This document shows, one piece after another, positions 1 to 7,482 of a stretch of 37,258 nt of DNA. The notes beneath the pieces are model-generated. The model worked only from the letters and a program-made list of their open reading frames with translations, made no database searches and was not told where the DNA came from. The position numbers were made by a program, and so were the translations under genes. Position 1 is the first letter of the stretch; every line of letters starts with the position of its first letter. This DNA comes from Okeania sp. SIO2C9 (GTDB lineage: Bacteria > Cyanobacteriota > Cyanobacteriia > Cyanobacteriales > Microcoleaceae), in NCBI RefSeq assembly GCF_010672455.1, contig NZ_JAAHGO010000085.1:1-37258 (forward strand), read 5' to 3'.

Positions 1-2
1 GG

Positions 3-149
3 AGTATTACAGTTTTTTATCCAGATGCACCGCCACAAACTTATATGGGAGATACCCTATTGATAGATTCTCTATTTGAAGGATTAGAATTAACTGCTGA
101 ACAAGTATTTATCAAGGCAGGAATTCCCAATACAATTCTTCCCAGTTGA
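3..149 (+). CDS. C-terminal end of a Uma2-like endonuclease-fold protein (partial)
   Basis: The window opens inside a plus-strand frame that ends at a TGA at 147-149 and gives 48 residues beginning SITVFYPD, continuing through SLFEGLELTAEQVF and ending NTILPS. The pattern 'TVFYPD...LFEGLELTAEQVF' matches the end of the Uma2 family (PF05685, PD-(D/E)XK-like fold), which is abundant in cyanobacteria and of unknown cellular role. The start and catalytic core lie outside the window. A second, decayed copy of the same end lies at 7249-7457, with a stretch of nearly 50 nt that reads as identical. Family assignment rests on this short tail only. Confidence 0.6.
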   Translation, partial: SITVFYPDAPPQTYMGDTLLIDSLFEGLELTAEQVFIKAGIPNTILPS

Positions 150-341
150 TTGATTGTAAGCATTCAGCTATTAGCTAGTCAGCTATCAGCAATTAATAAT
201 AAGTAATTAGTTCTCAGGTTTAGTTAGGGGACTTTACCAGTAATTTTTCTTCAAACTCAATTTCAAAGGTTGCTTTTATCTTCCTCAAAATTAATAGCTG
301 AAGTTCGCAGTTCCTCCGTAGGAGGCTAGCTAATAGTTGAC

Positions 342-372
342 GGCTGTTTGCGCAGCAGTCCGCAGGAAATGC
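342..372. repeat. Small dispersed repeat (GTTTGCG..CAGTCCGCAGGAA type)
   Basis: A short GC-rich element in AT-rich spacer. Relatives in either orientation lie at 6056-6087, 6411-6437, 9121-9148, 17783-17803 and 35141-35165, with the shared core TTTGCG(T/C)AGCA(T/G)TCCG(C/T)AGGA. It resembles the very small mobile repeats described in Nostoc genomes. The rest of 150-441 holds no gene that I can support. Confidence 0.65.
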
Positions 373-441
373 TTACGATTAATTAGTAGTGATGCATTGC
401 AATTATTTTGGTTACGAGTCAGGGCACTAATTTGAATATGC

Positions 442-1500
442 CTATTGAAGGTTGTTCTGTTTTGACCCACTACTATAAGGTATATTATATTCATAAGCTG
501 ATTCCCACATCTTAATATCAATTGTATTTTTAAAATATTTTGAATTATCATCAACTAACTTGGCTTTTATGAGGCAGTAATGCATGAAATTTTTAGATTG
601 CTTTTTGAGGGTTTCCAACCATAGTTTTTCTTCATCAGATAAAGTTTGGTTCTTATCACAGTACCAATCATAAAAATAAAATGGTTTTGGATAGATATAT
701 GTTAGCTCCAAATTCCAAATACCATTTGAAAACAACATTGGTAGTTCCTTTTCAATCAAAGCATGATTTTCATCACCTAATGACATCAAGTATGCTCTAT
801 ATTCTCCACCAATTACCAAGTGTTTAATTGAACCAATCATACTTTTTCTAAAAATTTCAAGTCCATCTAGACCACCATTACAATAAATCTTTGCCTGTTT
901 ACTATTCATTACTGGAACATAGGGAAGACCTGAAATAATGAGGTCATATTTATTATTAACAGAATCATATAGATTCCCAATATTATGCTTAATATTAGAA
1001 TTCTTAGAATTGATCTGAGAATTTATATTTGCTAGTTTTATTGCTCTAGGGTTTATATCATAAGAGTCAACTTTAGCAAATTTTTTATGGGCAGCTCTAA
1101 TTCCATAAATACCACAACCACAACCTAATTCTAGTAGGTTTAGATTATCGCTATTTGGTAAATAAAATTTTGAACATAACGATACTTCTTCTATATAAGG
1201 TCTAAAAACTTCGTTAGTATTATTGCCTTTCCAGTCACACAAAAAAATATCTCCATCAAATCTAAATATGTAGTATTTACTAAAAATTTTCAAATCATCT
1301 TTGTATAAGATACCGCTCTCTAAACAAGATGTTATAGAGGATAAGTCTATACTCTTTACATCTATAGACTGATTTTCATTAAACAACATTGAATAGTTTT
1401 CTGGAGCTTTATCTGCGAGGTATATTATTTCATTTTTTACTTTTGAATAATCCATATTATTAGCAAAATCTCTAGTAATATTAATCATAAATTCTGTCAT
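442..1500 (-). CDS. Class I SAM-dependent methyltransferase
   Basis: A 352-aa protein. The SAM-binding glycine loop is clear at residues 124-133 (ELGCGCGIYG). It is followed by an acidic residue ending strand 2 (D148 in SYDINPRA) and by GLPYVP at about 191-196, in the place of the (N/D)PP(Y/F) motif of HemK/RlmG-type N-methyltransferases. The N-terminal 100 residues are a separate, unrecognised domain. No clear Shine-Dalgarno is seen. M1 (1500) and M5 are both possible starts. It is the last of five minus-strand genes between two Uma2-like repeats, but 1.67 kb of repeats separates it from the next gene upstream, so co-transcription is doubtful. The substrate cannot be predicted; the changed NPPY motif argues against a standard HemK/PrmC role. 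Confidence 0.75.
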   Translation of the reverse strand: MTEFMINITRDFANNMDYSKVKNEIIYLADKAPENYSMLFNENQSIDVKSIDLSSITSCLESGILYKDDLKIFSKYYIFRFDGDIFLCDWKGNNTNEVFRPYIEEVSLCSKFYLPNSDNLNLLELGCGCGIYGIRAAHKKFAKVDSYDINPRAIKLANINSQINSKNSNIKHNIGNLYDSVNNKYDLIISGLPYVPVMNSKQAKIYCNGGLDGLEIFRKSMIGSIKHLVIGGEYRAYLMSLGDENHALIEKELPMLFSNGIWNLELTYIYPKPFYFYDWYCDKNQTLSDEEKLWLETLKKQSKNFMHYCLIKAKLVDDNSKYFKNTIDIKMWESAYEYNIPYSSGSKQNNLQ

Positions 1501-1556
1501 ATATTGATATGATTATAAATCTATTCTGCCCAAATAAATGCAGAACAAGCTTCATT

Positions 1557-1811
1557 TAATTAGGGCTTGCTGATTAAATCTCAAAGCACTGCTAAATAAA
1601 GGTAAGTGCCTTTTTGGGGCTTTGAAAAAGTGCCTGGTTTCCAGTCTAAAACGCTCAAAAAGTTAGTATTTTAGGCGCATAGTTGGGTAGAAAAATCATT
1701 CTTACAATTGTTACTCCTACCTCCTCGCTCCCAAGCCATTTCTCCTGTCTCCTGTATCCTGTCTCCTGTCTCCTACCCCTACTAAAAGACTTTTTCAGCA
1801 AACCCTAATTA
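1557..1811 (+). mobile_element. MITE family 1, copy 1 (TIR TAATTAGGGCTTGCTGA)
   Basis: A 255-bp non-coding element. The left end TAATTAGGGCTTGCTGA is mirrored by the right end TCAGCAAACCCTAATTA. The interior shares blocks with the other copies ('GCTCAAAAAGTTA', 'TTTTAGGC', a CT-rich stretch, 'AAAAGACTTTTT'). The other copies are 1806-2037, 25500-25752 and 29075-29302. No transposase is encoded, so any mobility would need an enzyme elsewhere. Confidence 0.8.
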
Positions 1812-2037
1812 GGGCTTGCTGATTAATTATAAAACCATTTATAAGTAAAGGTTTGAGCTTTCTTTGATTCCCAAAAAGTGCGCTTATTTTAGTCTAAAAT
1901 CCTCAAAAAATTAGCATAAAAGGCAAACCTTCGGACAGAAAAATTGAGGGACAATTATTACTCCTATCTCCTCTAAATTCGCCGTTTATCCTGACTCCTA
2001 CCCCTACCAAAAGACTTTATTCAGTAAACCCTAATTA
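1806..2037 (+). mobile_element. MITE family 1, copy 2, head-to-tail with copy 1
   Basis: A second, more diverged copy (232 bp) begins on the same TAATTA that ends copy 1, so the two form a tandem pair sharing one terminus. It ends TTCAGTAAACCCTAATTA. The spacer from 2038 to 2323 shows no gene or clear signal. Confidence 0.75.
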
Positions 2038-2323
2038 GGAGTAACTTTAGACATGACTCTATATCACAAATAAATTGTTTTGCAGATTCATGTTGTAAAG
2101 TTGAATCATTAGCAGAATTTCTGCTATCTTTTGCACATATAGCAATCCTAATTTGTGACAATTTTTATAATAGTTAATTTGAGCTGAAAACAAGAGCAAA
2201 TTCTGACTCCTGACTCCTGATATAAAATCCGGTTATACAGTAATCGCATTCAATAATCCTCAACTAAAATATGTTAAGCATAAATACGAATTTAAAAATT
2301 TATGCATTTTCATTTCCTTTCTT

Positions 2324-3086
2324 ACTCCTAACTCCTAACTCATTACTCATTACTCATTACTCATTACTCCTAACTCATTACTCATTACTCATTACTCCTA
2401 ACTCATTACTCATTACTCATTACTCATTACTCATTACTCATTACTCCTAACTCCTAACTCATTACTCATTACTCATTACTCATTACTCCTAACTCCTAAC
2501 TCATTACTCATTACTCCTAACTCCTAACTCCTAACTCCTAACTCATTACTCATTACTCATTACTCCTAACTCATTACTCATTACTCATTACTCATTACTC
2601 CTAACTCCTAACTCCTAACTCCTAACTCCTAACTCCTAACTCATTACTCATTACTCATTACTCATTACTCATTACTCATTACTCCTAACTCCTAACTCCT
2701 AACTCCTAACTCATTACTCATTACTCCTAACTCCTAACTCATTACTCATTACTCCTAACTCCTAACTCATTACTCATTACTCCTAACTCCTAACTCATTA
2801 CTCCTAACTCATTACTTATTACTCATTACTCCTAACTCCTAACTCCTAACTCCTAACTCCTAACTCCTAACTCCTAACTCCTAACTCATTACTCCTAACT
2901 CCTAACTCATTACTTATTACTCATTACTCATTACTTATTACTCCTAACTCATTACTCATTACTCATTACTCATTACTCCTAACTCCTAACTCATTACTCA
3001 TTACTCATTACTCATTACTCATTACTCATTACTCCTAACTCATTACTTATTACTCATTACTCATTACTCATTACTCCTTACTCCTC
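2324..3086. repeat. 109-unit heptanucleotide array in perfect register (ACTCATT / ACTCCTA)
   Basis: Parsing by hand gives exactly 109 consecutive 7-mers (763 bp) with no register slip. There are 59 ACTCATT (A), 44 ACTCCTA (B), 4 ACTTATT (C, only in the 3' half), and two closing variants, ACTCCTT and ACTCCTC. Run lengths from the left are: B2 A4 B1 A3 B1 A6 B2 A4 B2 A2 B4 A3 B1 A4 B6 A6 B4 A2 B2 A2 B2 A2 B2 A1 B1 A1 C1 A1 B8 A1 B2 A1 C1 A2 C1 B1 A4 B2 A6 B1 A1 C1 A3, then the two variants. It is a very long member of the cyanobacterial STRR (short tandemly repeated repetitive) class. It lies between the methyltransferase and the short-chain dehydrogenase, both on the minus strand. Confidence 0.95.
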
Positions 3087-3167
3087 AGTAATACGATAAT
3101 TAATTACCCGGATTCTATATGACTCCTAACTCCTAATTGCCACCAAAATATTGCAACTTAAATAAGT

Positions 3168-3881
3168 TTAACTATATTGACCTCCATTGATATTTAATAT
3201 AGAACCAGTCAGATAATCTGGTGCATCAAAAGTAACATATTTCACAAAATTAGCAACTTCCTCAATTCTTCCTTTTCGTTTAATATGTGTACTTTCAACA
3301 GCCTGATTTTGCCTTTCTACAGAAACTCCTTTTGCCATCTTTGATTCAAATATGCCTGGATTTATTCCGATAATTACTGCTTTTTTAGAAGAGAGGGACT
3401 TTGATAAACTTAAAACTAATCCATTAAGACCTGCTTTGGCAATTCCATAACCTATATCTCTACTGCCTACATAAGCAGCTGCAGAACCCACAATAATGAC
3501 TCGATTTTGAATATTTTTGTCCAAACATTTTTTTAGTAAACCAATAACAAAATGAGAAGTTCCTATTAAATTAACCTGGATACTTTCATATATTTTTTCT
3601 TCTTCAAATACAGTTGAATTAAATGTCGGTTCTGCAAATGTTCCGATACAACTGACAACAAGATGCTGTTGATATTTTTCAACAGGAATTTTTTCTATGG
3701 TCTCTCGAATTTTGTCTCTGTCTTTAAAATCACAATCAAAATAATATTTTAAATTTTTCTTCTTGGTCGTTTCATGTATATCTATTCCCAGAATGTCAGC
3801 ATCTAGATCGTCACAATTAGCTAGAAAGGAACCTAAAACTCCTTCCACACCTAATATGATTAGTAATTTATTTTTCTGCAT
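3168..3881 (-). CDS. Short-chain dehydrogenase/reductase (NAD(P)-dependent)
   Basis: A 237-aa classical-length SDR. The N-terminal nucleotide loop is GVEGVLG (residues 11-17), after strand LLIIL. The catalytic tetrad is visible as N104 (VNLIGT), S133 (VGSAAAYVGS), Y145 and K149 (YGIAKAG). The post-catalytic NPGIFESKM and C-terminal LTGSILNINGGQYS (substrate-loop and dimer region) fit the family. A GGAG lies about 11 nt upstream of the ATG. The start overlaps the end of the decarboxylase gene by 14 nt, indicating translational coupling. The loop GxxGxxG differs from the usual TGxxxGxG of classical SDRs. The substrate is unknown; the pairing suggests action on a nucleotide- or sugar-linked metabolite (inference). 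Confidence 0.85.
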   Translation of the reverse strand: MQKNKLLIILGVEGVLGSFLANCDDLDADILGIDIHETTKKKNLKYYFDCDFKDRDKIRETIEKIPVEKYQQHLVVSCIGTFAEPTFNSTVFEEEKIYESIQVNLIGTSHFVIGLLKKCLDKNIQNRVIIVGSAAAYVGSRDIGYGIAKAGLNGLVLSLSKSLSSKKAVIIGINPGIFESKMAKGVSVERQNQAVESTHIKRKGRIEEVANFVKYVTFDAPDYLTGSILNINGGQYS

Positions 3882-4785
3882 TTTTCATTTGCTCCAAATT
3901 ACTGACAAAATTTTCGACATTTTTTCTAATCATTGTTTGATATTTTTCCAAAGATATAGTTAAGTCTGAAGTATATGTTATGGCTCTGGAAATAGGTATT
4001 ATTACACCTTTTATTTCCCGACCAAAATTGATTAAAAAATTTTCGATAGTTCCACCTTGACTCCCAACTCCTGGAGCTAAAATAATAGCATTAGGCATAA
4101 GCTTTCTTAAATTATTTCCCTCTGAAGGAAATGTTGCTCCAACAACAGCACCTATAGAACTATAACCATTTTTGCCGAGGCTATCTTTACTATAATTATT
4201 GACAAGTTCTGCTAAATACTGAGAAATATTTTTTCCATCGACTACTTTATCTTGAATCAATTTAAAACCAGGGTTGGAAGTTTTTACTAATATAAATATT
4301 CCCTTATTAAAGTTAATAGCTGATTCTACAAATGGCTGTAAACTATCTTCTCCTAAAAAAGGATTGATTGTCATACAATCAACTGTTATATCTGAAGTTA
4401 TAGTCAAACCGTTTTTCAATGTTGTTTGACCTTCTAAATATGCTTTGGCATAAGCTAGTGATGTAGAACCAATATCGCCTCTTTTCGCATCTAGAATTAC
4501 CAAAAGATTTTTATTTTTAGCATACTCAATAGATTTTGATAGAGCTTTAATACCCAAGGTTCCAAATTGTTCAAAATATGCAGATTGAAATTTGACAGCA
4601 GGAATCAGATCGTATGAACTATCAATAACTATTTTTGAGAAATCAAACAATGCGTTTGTAATAGCTATAGAATTATCCGGTTCCGGTATAAGAATATTAG
4701 GCATCAAATTAAAATTGGGATCGATACCAACAACTATATGGCTTGTATTAGTAATTTTTTCAATAAGGCGATCGGCAAAATTCAT
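3868..4785 (-). CDS. pyrF: Orotidine-5'-phosphate decarboxylase, type 2 (PyrF-like)
   Basis: The family decarboxylates OMP to UMP, the last step of de novo pyrimidine synthesis. This is a 305-aa TIM barrel with GIDPN (residues 20-24), the substrate-binding lysine region AVKFQ (about 63-67), the catalytic DAKRGDIGSTS (99-109), and the phosphate-binding end APGVGSQGG followed by SRAI. Its length and the RGDIGSTS form match the long type-2 subfamily. A good Shine-Dalgarno (AAGGAG) lies just upstream of the ATG at 4785. Type-2 PyrF is known fused to orotate phosphoribosyltransferase in some cyanobacteria; no such domain follows here, and a dehydrogenase overlaps its end instead. It may be the housekeeping enzyme or a pathway-specific paralogue; only the rest of the genome can tell. 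Confidence 0.85.
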   Translation of the reverse strand: MNFADRLIEKITNTSHIVVGIDPNFNLMPNILIPEPDNSIAITNALFDFSKIVIDSSYDLIPAVKFQSAYFEQFGTLGIKALSKSIEYAKNKNLLVILDAKRGDIGSTSLAYAKAYLEGQTTLKNGLTITSDITVDCMTINPFLGEDSLQPFVESAINFNKGIFILVKTSNPGFKLIQDKVVDGKNISQYLAELVNNYSKDSLGKNGYSSIGAVVGATFPSEGNNLRKLMPNAIILAPGVGSQGGTIENFLINFGREIKGVIIPISRAITYTSDLTISLEKYQTMIRKNVENFVSNLEQMKNAEK

Positions 4786-5079
4786 AATTTCTCCTTACTT
4801 TTAAATTTGTTTTTCTGTAGTCTACCTTTGTAAAATTCCGATAACTCTATAGCAATGCTAAATAGGTTGCGGGTAATCAAAAAGTAGATAAAAAAACTGA
4901 AACTCCCGCCTGTTGCCTGTTGCCTAAAAGCGGTAAGATTTTTATACACAAATAAAATAGGATTGCTATATTTTTTCAATTACTTATGTTAAATCAAAAA
5001 CTTGTTTATTTTATCTCAACGTAGGCCCTTGACCCGCGTTCTCTATCCCCCCTAACCCCTCTTTGAAAGGGGGGAGTGC

Positions 5080-5107
5080 GTAGGGACGTTGCATGCAACG
5101 TCCCTAC
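5080..5107. repeat. Perfect 28-nt palindrome
   Basis: The half-site GTAGGGACGTTGCA is followed at once by its exact reverse complement. It lies in the 550-nt spacer 4786-5335, just after CT/AG-rich repeats (CCCCCCTAACCCCTC, AAAGGGGGGAG). This is a familiar type of dispersed cyanobacterial palindrome. As RNA it would be a long hairpin without a U-tract, so it is not an obvious terminator. Confidence 0.85.
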
Positions 5108-5315
5108 CCATAAGAACAATTAACAATAACTTGGCTAAAATTATTAAAAAGGTTATTTAGTCCTGCTAATCACTTAATAATTAAAGTATCACCCAAGTAT
5201 AGCATTACTGTTGGGAATTTGTATTACCAGAAAATTCAGGTATAAAGCCTCTCCATTCATGGAGAAAAAAGAAAAAAATTCCTTGAGCACCAATCCTCTT
5301 CTTTATCAGAATAGG

Positions 5316-5350
5316 TAATTATTAATTATTAATTATTAATTATTAATTAT
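5316..5350. repeat. Heptamer array ATTAATT overlapping a stop codon
   Basis: About five heptamers (ATTAATT) in tandem. The stop codon of the GTP cyclohydrolase II-like gene (5336-5338) lies inside the array, so the last residues (IINN) are encoded by repeat units. Confidence 0.85.
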
Positions 5351-6004
5351 TGAATCCCTATTCCCTACTCTCTCTTTTCTAGAGAGGTCTATTTTATGAC
5401 CAAATTGCTCTTTTTTAGATATTAAATAATTTCGCCATTCTCTTTTTTTACTTATTATTGGTATTCTTTGGTTAACCTTAATTCCATTTTCTTCTAAAAA
5501 CCTCTCTTTATCGGGATTATTGGAAATTAGGTTTACTTCTTTAATGTTTAAATCTTGCAATATTAAAATTGCTGGATAATAGGTTCTTTGATCTGGTATT
5601 AAATTTAAACGTTGAAAAGCTTCAAATGTTGAACAACCTTCTCGATCCATCAGTGTATAACTTTTCAATTTATTCGTCCAACCTGCACCTCTACCTTCAT
5701 GGTTAAAATGGTATATAATCATTCCATTTCCTTCTTGATGAATTATTTCCATCGCTTTTGTAAGTTGCCAATTACAGTCACATCTTTGACAACCAAAAAT
5801 ATCGCTTGTATAACAAGCAGAGTTAATTCGTAGCAACAATGGAGTGTCTGTATCTGTTATATTACCCTTGTAAATGACAGCGTGTTCAGTTTCTATATTT
5901 CTATGCTCGATTGTATATCCTCCTATGTAAAATTCTCGCTTATTATTGTCTCTTAAAAAGACATTTAATTCCTTGTTAGTAATTGTATATTCTGAAATAT
6001 TCAT
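5336..6004 (-). CDS. Divergent stand-alone GTP cyclohydrolase II-like protein
   Basis: GTP cyclohydrolase II opens the GTP imidazole ring (riboflavin step 1; also feeds toxoflavin-type pathways). This 222-aa protein has only that domain, like E. coli RibA (196 aa), whereas cyanobacteria normally use a RibBA fusion. The zinc cysteines are spaced as in RibA (C64, C75, C77; E. coli C54, C65, C67). Y98 and EGRG (103-106) keep the active-site loop, although the usual QEGRGIG is NHEGRGAG. NNPDKERFLEENGIKVNQR matches the family end. There are unusual substitutions: TSDIFG for TGDxxGS, and an extra C72. The last residues read into the ATTAATT array. The divergence and stand-alone form suggest a specialised pathway rather than flavin supply (inference). 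Confidence 0.8.
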   Translation of the reverse strand: MNISEYTITNKELNVFLRDNNKREFYIGGYTIEHRNIETEHAVIYKGNITDTDTPLLLRINSACYTSDIFGCQRCDCNWQLTKAMEIIHQEGNGMIIYHFNHEGRGAGWTNKLKSYTLMDREGCSTFEAFQRLNLIPDQRTYYPAILILQDLNIKEVNLISNNPDKERFLEENGIKVNQRIPIISKKREWRNYLISKKEQFGHKIDLSRKERVGNRDSIINN

Positions 6005-6055
6005 ACAGATTAATCAGATTTTTTTATTCTTGATAATCGGTGATAATTTAAGTAA

Positions 6056-6087
6056 GCATTTCCTGCGGACTGCTGCACAAACAGCCG
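6056..6087. repeat. Small dispersed repeat, inverted relative to the copy at 342
   Basis: It contains TTTCCTGCGGACTGCTGC then ACAAACAGCCG, the reverse complement of the 342-372 element with few changes. It lies 50 nt upstream of the GTP cyclohydrolase II-like start, in the spacer 6005-6586, which otherwise holds no supported gene. Confidence 0.7.
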
Positions 6088-6410
6088 TCAGCTATAAGGT
6101 ATAGCGTTTTTATTTGAGATGCGGAAATAGAGTGCTATTAAAAAAGTATGAAGGTTTGGGGCAATGGGCAATGATCAAGAATATCAAACAGCATTAAATA
6201 CTGAAAAATGTAAGGCAATAGGCACTCAATCAGCACTCTATTAGAAAAAATATTAATCTAGGTTGAAATATCATTTGAAAACACTATATCAGCTATTGGT
6301 TTTAGTTTTGTTGATAAAAGCTTTATTATTCAGAATTAAATCTGACTACAAAAGCCAGTTTTAAAGTCGATATTCATTTCAATCTTCTCCTTAAGGTTGA
6401 AGTTTTATTG

Positions 6411-6437
6411 CTGTTTGCGTAGCATTCCGCAGGAAAA
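6411..6437. repeat. Small dispersed repeat
   Basis: CTGTTTGCGTAGCATTCCG followed by CAGGAAAA. Same family and orientation as 342-372, and nearly identical to the copy inside the decayed tnpB at 35141-35165. Confidence 0.7.
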
Positions 6438-6586
6438 GCTGACAGCTAATAGCTAATATAGCCATAAGATTTGAGTTGTGAGATATTGAAAACTTTTAGG
6501 GAACACCGGAGCTGGGAAGAAGAAAAAAACATATCATATGAATATAATAATTGCTATAATAATACTTTTAAGGAACATCTTAATTC

Positions 6587-7168
6587 TCACAACTCATTCC
6601 TGATTGCTATAGCTGAATCCTTACTAATTTGACATACTTGATTAACTAAACTAACCGGATTGCTATCGAATATAACTTGACTATCTGTTTTCTTTTGAAA
6701 AAAATCAATCAACAATTTAATACATTCTGTAGCACCTCCTGTATAAGAAAGAATACCAATTATTTTTTCCATATCATAAGCAATAGAAAACTCATTTAGA
6801 GTTCCCCATCGTCCTCCAATAATAATAGCAGCATCACATTCTGCAACAGAAGATACGTTCCTATACTTAAGACAATATTTTCGCAGTTCCTTGTACTTAT
6901 ACTCTTCTGGAATTAAGACAAGACTATCGTATAATTCCAAGGCAGTTCCCATCATTGCCCTATGTTGCTCCCGACTATAGGCACCAGAAAATCCGATTGA
7001 ATATCCACCCATAGCTTTAGCACCTTCAACAGCAGCTAGAGGTATACCTTTACACGCTCCTGTAATAATAGTGTTTCCTGCTTTGGCAATTTCTTCTCCG
7101 ATCTTTCTAGCTTTATTTGTAATATCTTCCTCAGTATCTATAGAAGCACCAAAAACACCTATTTTCAT
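6587..7168 (-). CDS. LOG-like / TIGR00725-type Rossmann protein
   Basis: A 193-aa protein if begun at the ATG ending at 7168 (MKIGVFGAS). An ATG three codons upstream (7177) abuts the GGAG, whereas the 7168 ATG has that GGAG at 9-nt spacing, so 7168 is preferred. Features are an N-terminal MKIGVFGAS strand-loop, ITGACKGIP, and GGRWGTLNE (about 118-126), the counterpart of the LOG signature PGGxGTxxE with Ile in place of Pro. A YRN (102-104) precedes it, as in the TIGR00725 group. LOG enzymes remove ribose 5-phosphate from nucleotides; the TIGR00725 branch is uncharacterised. It is the first of the five minus-strand genes, and a phosphoribohydrolase would fit beside a GTP cyclohydrolase II (inference). 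Confidence 0.75.
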   Translation of the reverse strand: MKIGVFGASIDTEEDITNKARKIGEEIAKAGNTIITGACKGIPLAAVEGAKAMGGYSIGFSGAYSREQHRAMMGTALELYDSLVLIPEEYKYKELRKYCLKYRNVSSVAECDAAIIIGGRWGTLNEFSIAYDMEKIIGILSYTGGATECIKLLIDFFQKKTDSQVIFDSNPVSLVNQVCQISKDSAIAIRNEL

Positions 7169-7248
7169 AATAGACATCTCCAGAATTTTGTATTTAATAG
7201 CAAATTAACAGGAGATTGTAGTGAATTATCAAAATATTCAAAGTTTCT

Positions 7249-7457
7249 TAAAGATTATTGAGATGCAGGAGTATTAAGAGTATGGGTTGTTGATTGTAAA
7301 GCCAGGAGTATTAGAGTTTTTTTATCAAGATTCACTACCACAAACTTATATGGGAAAAACTTTACTTATAGATGCTTTATTTGAGGGATTAGAATTAACT
7401 GCTGAACAAGTATTTATCAAGGCAGGAATTCCTACTTTTTTTCATAAAAATGTTTAA
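7249..7457 (+). pseudogene. Decayed Uma2-like C-terminal fragment
   Basis: One frame reads DAGVLRVWVVDCKARSIRVF, typical of the Uma2 core strand. At a run of seven T (about 7317-7323) homology continues in the next frame as YQDSLPQTYMGKTLLIDALF and then EGLELTAEQVFIKAG to a TAA at 7455-7457. A TGA lies just upstream of DAG. It is therefore a truncated remnant with a one-base frameshift. Its end is near-identical to the end at 3-149, and the two form direct repeats around 7 kb. Confidence 0.75.
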
Positions 7458-7482
7458 ATAATAGATATTGTACTATATGATT

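Noticed and set aside
330-554. 74-codon open frame on the minus strand
   Set aside because: It overlaps the end of the methyltransferase gene and crosses a dispersed repeat; no protein features.
2324-3086. Possible CRISPR array
   Set aside because: Units are contiguous 7-mers with no spacers and no cas genes nearby.
4782-4979. 65-codon open frame upstream of pyrF
   Set aside because: It crosses repeat sequence (CCTGTTGCCTGTTGCC), has no ribosome site, and overlaps the pyrF start region; it looks like chance.
5080-5107. 28-nt palindrome as a rho-independent terminator
   Set aside because: No T-tract on either side, and the sequence is of a common dispersed type.
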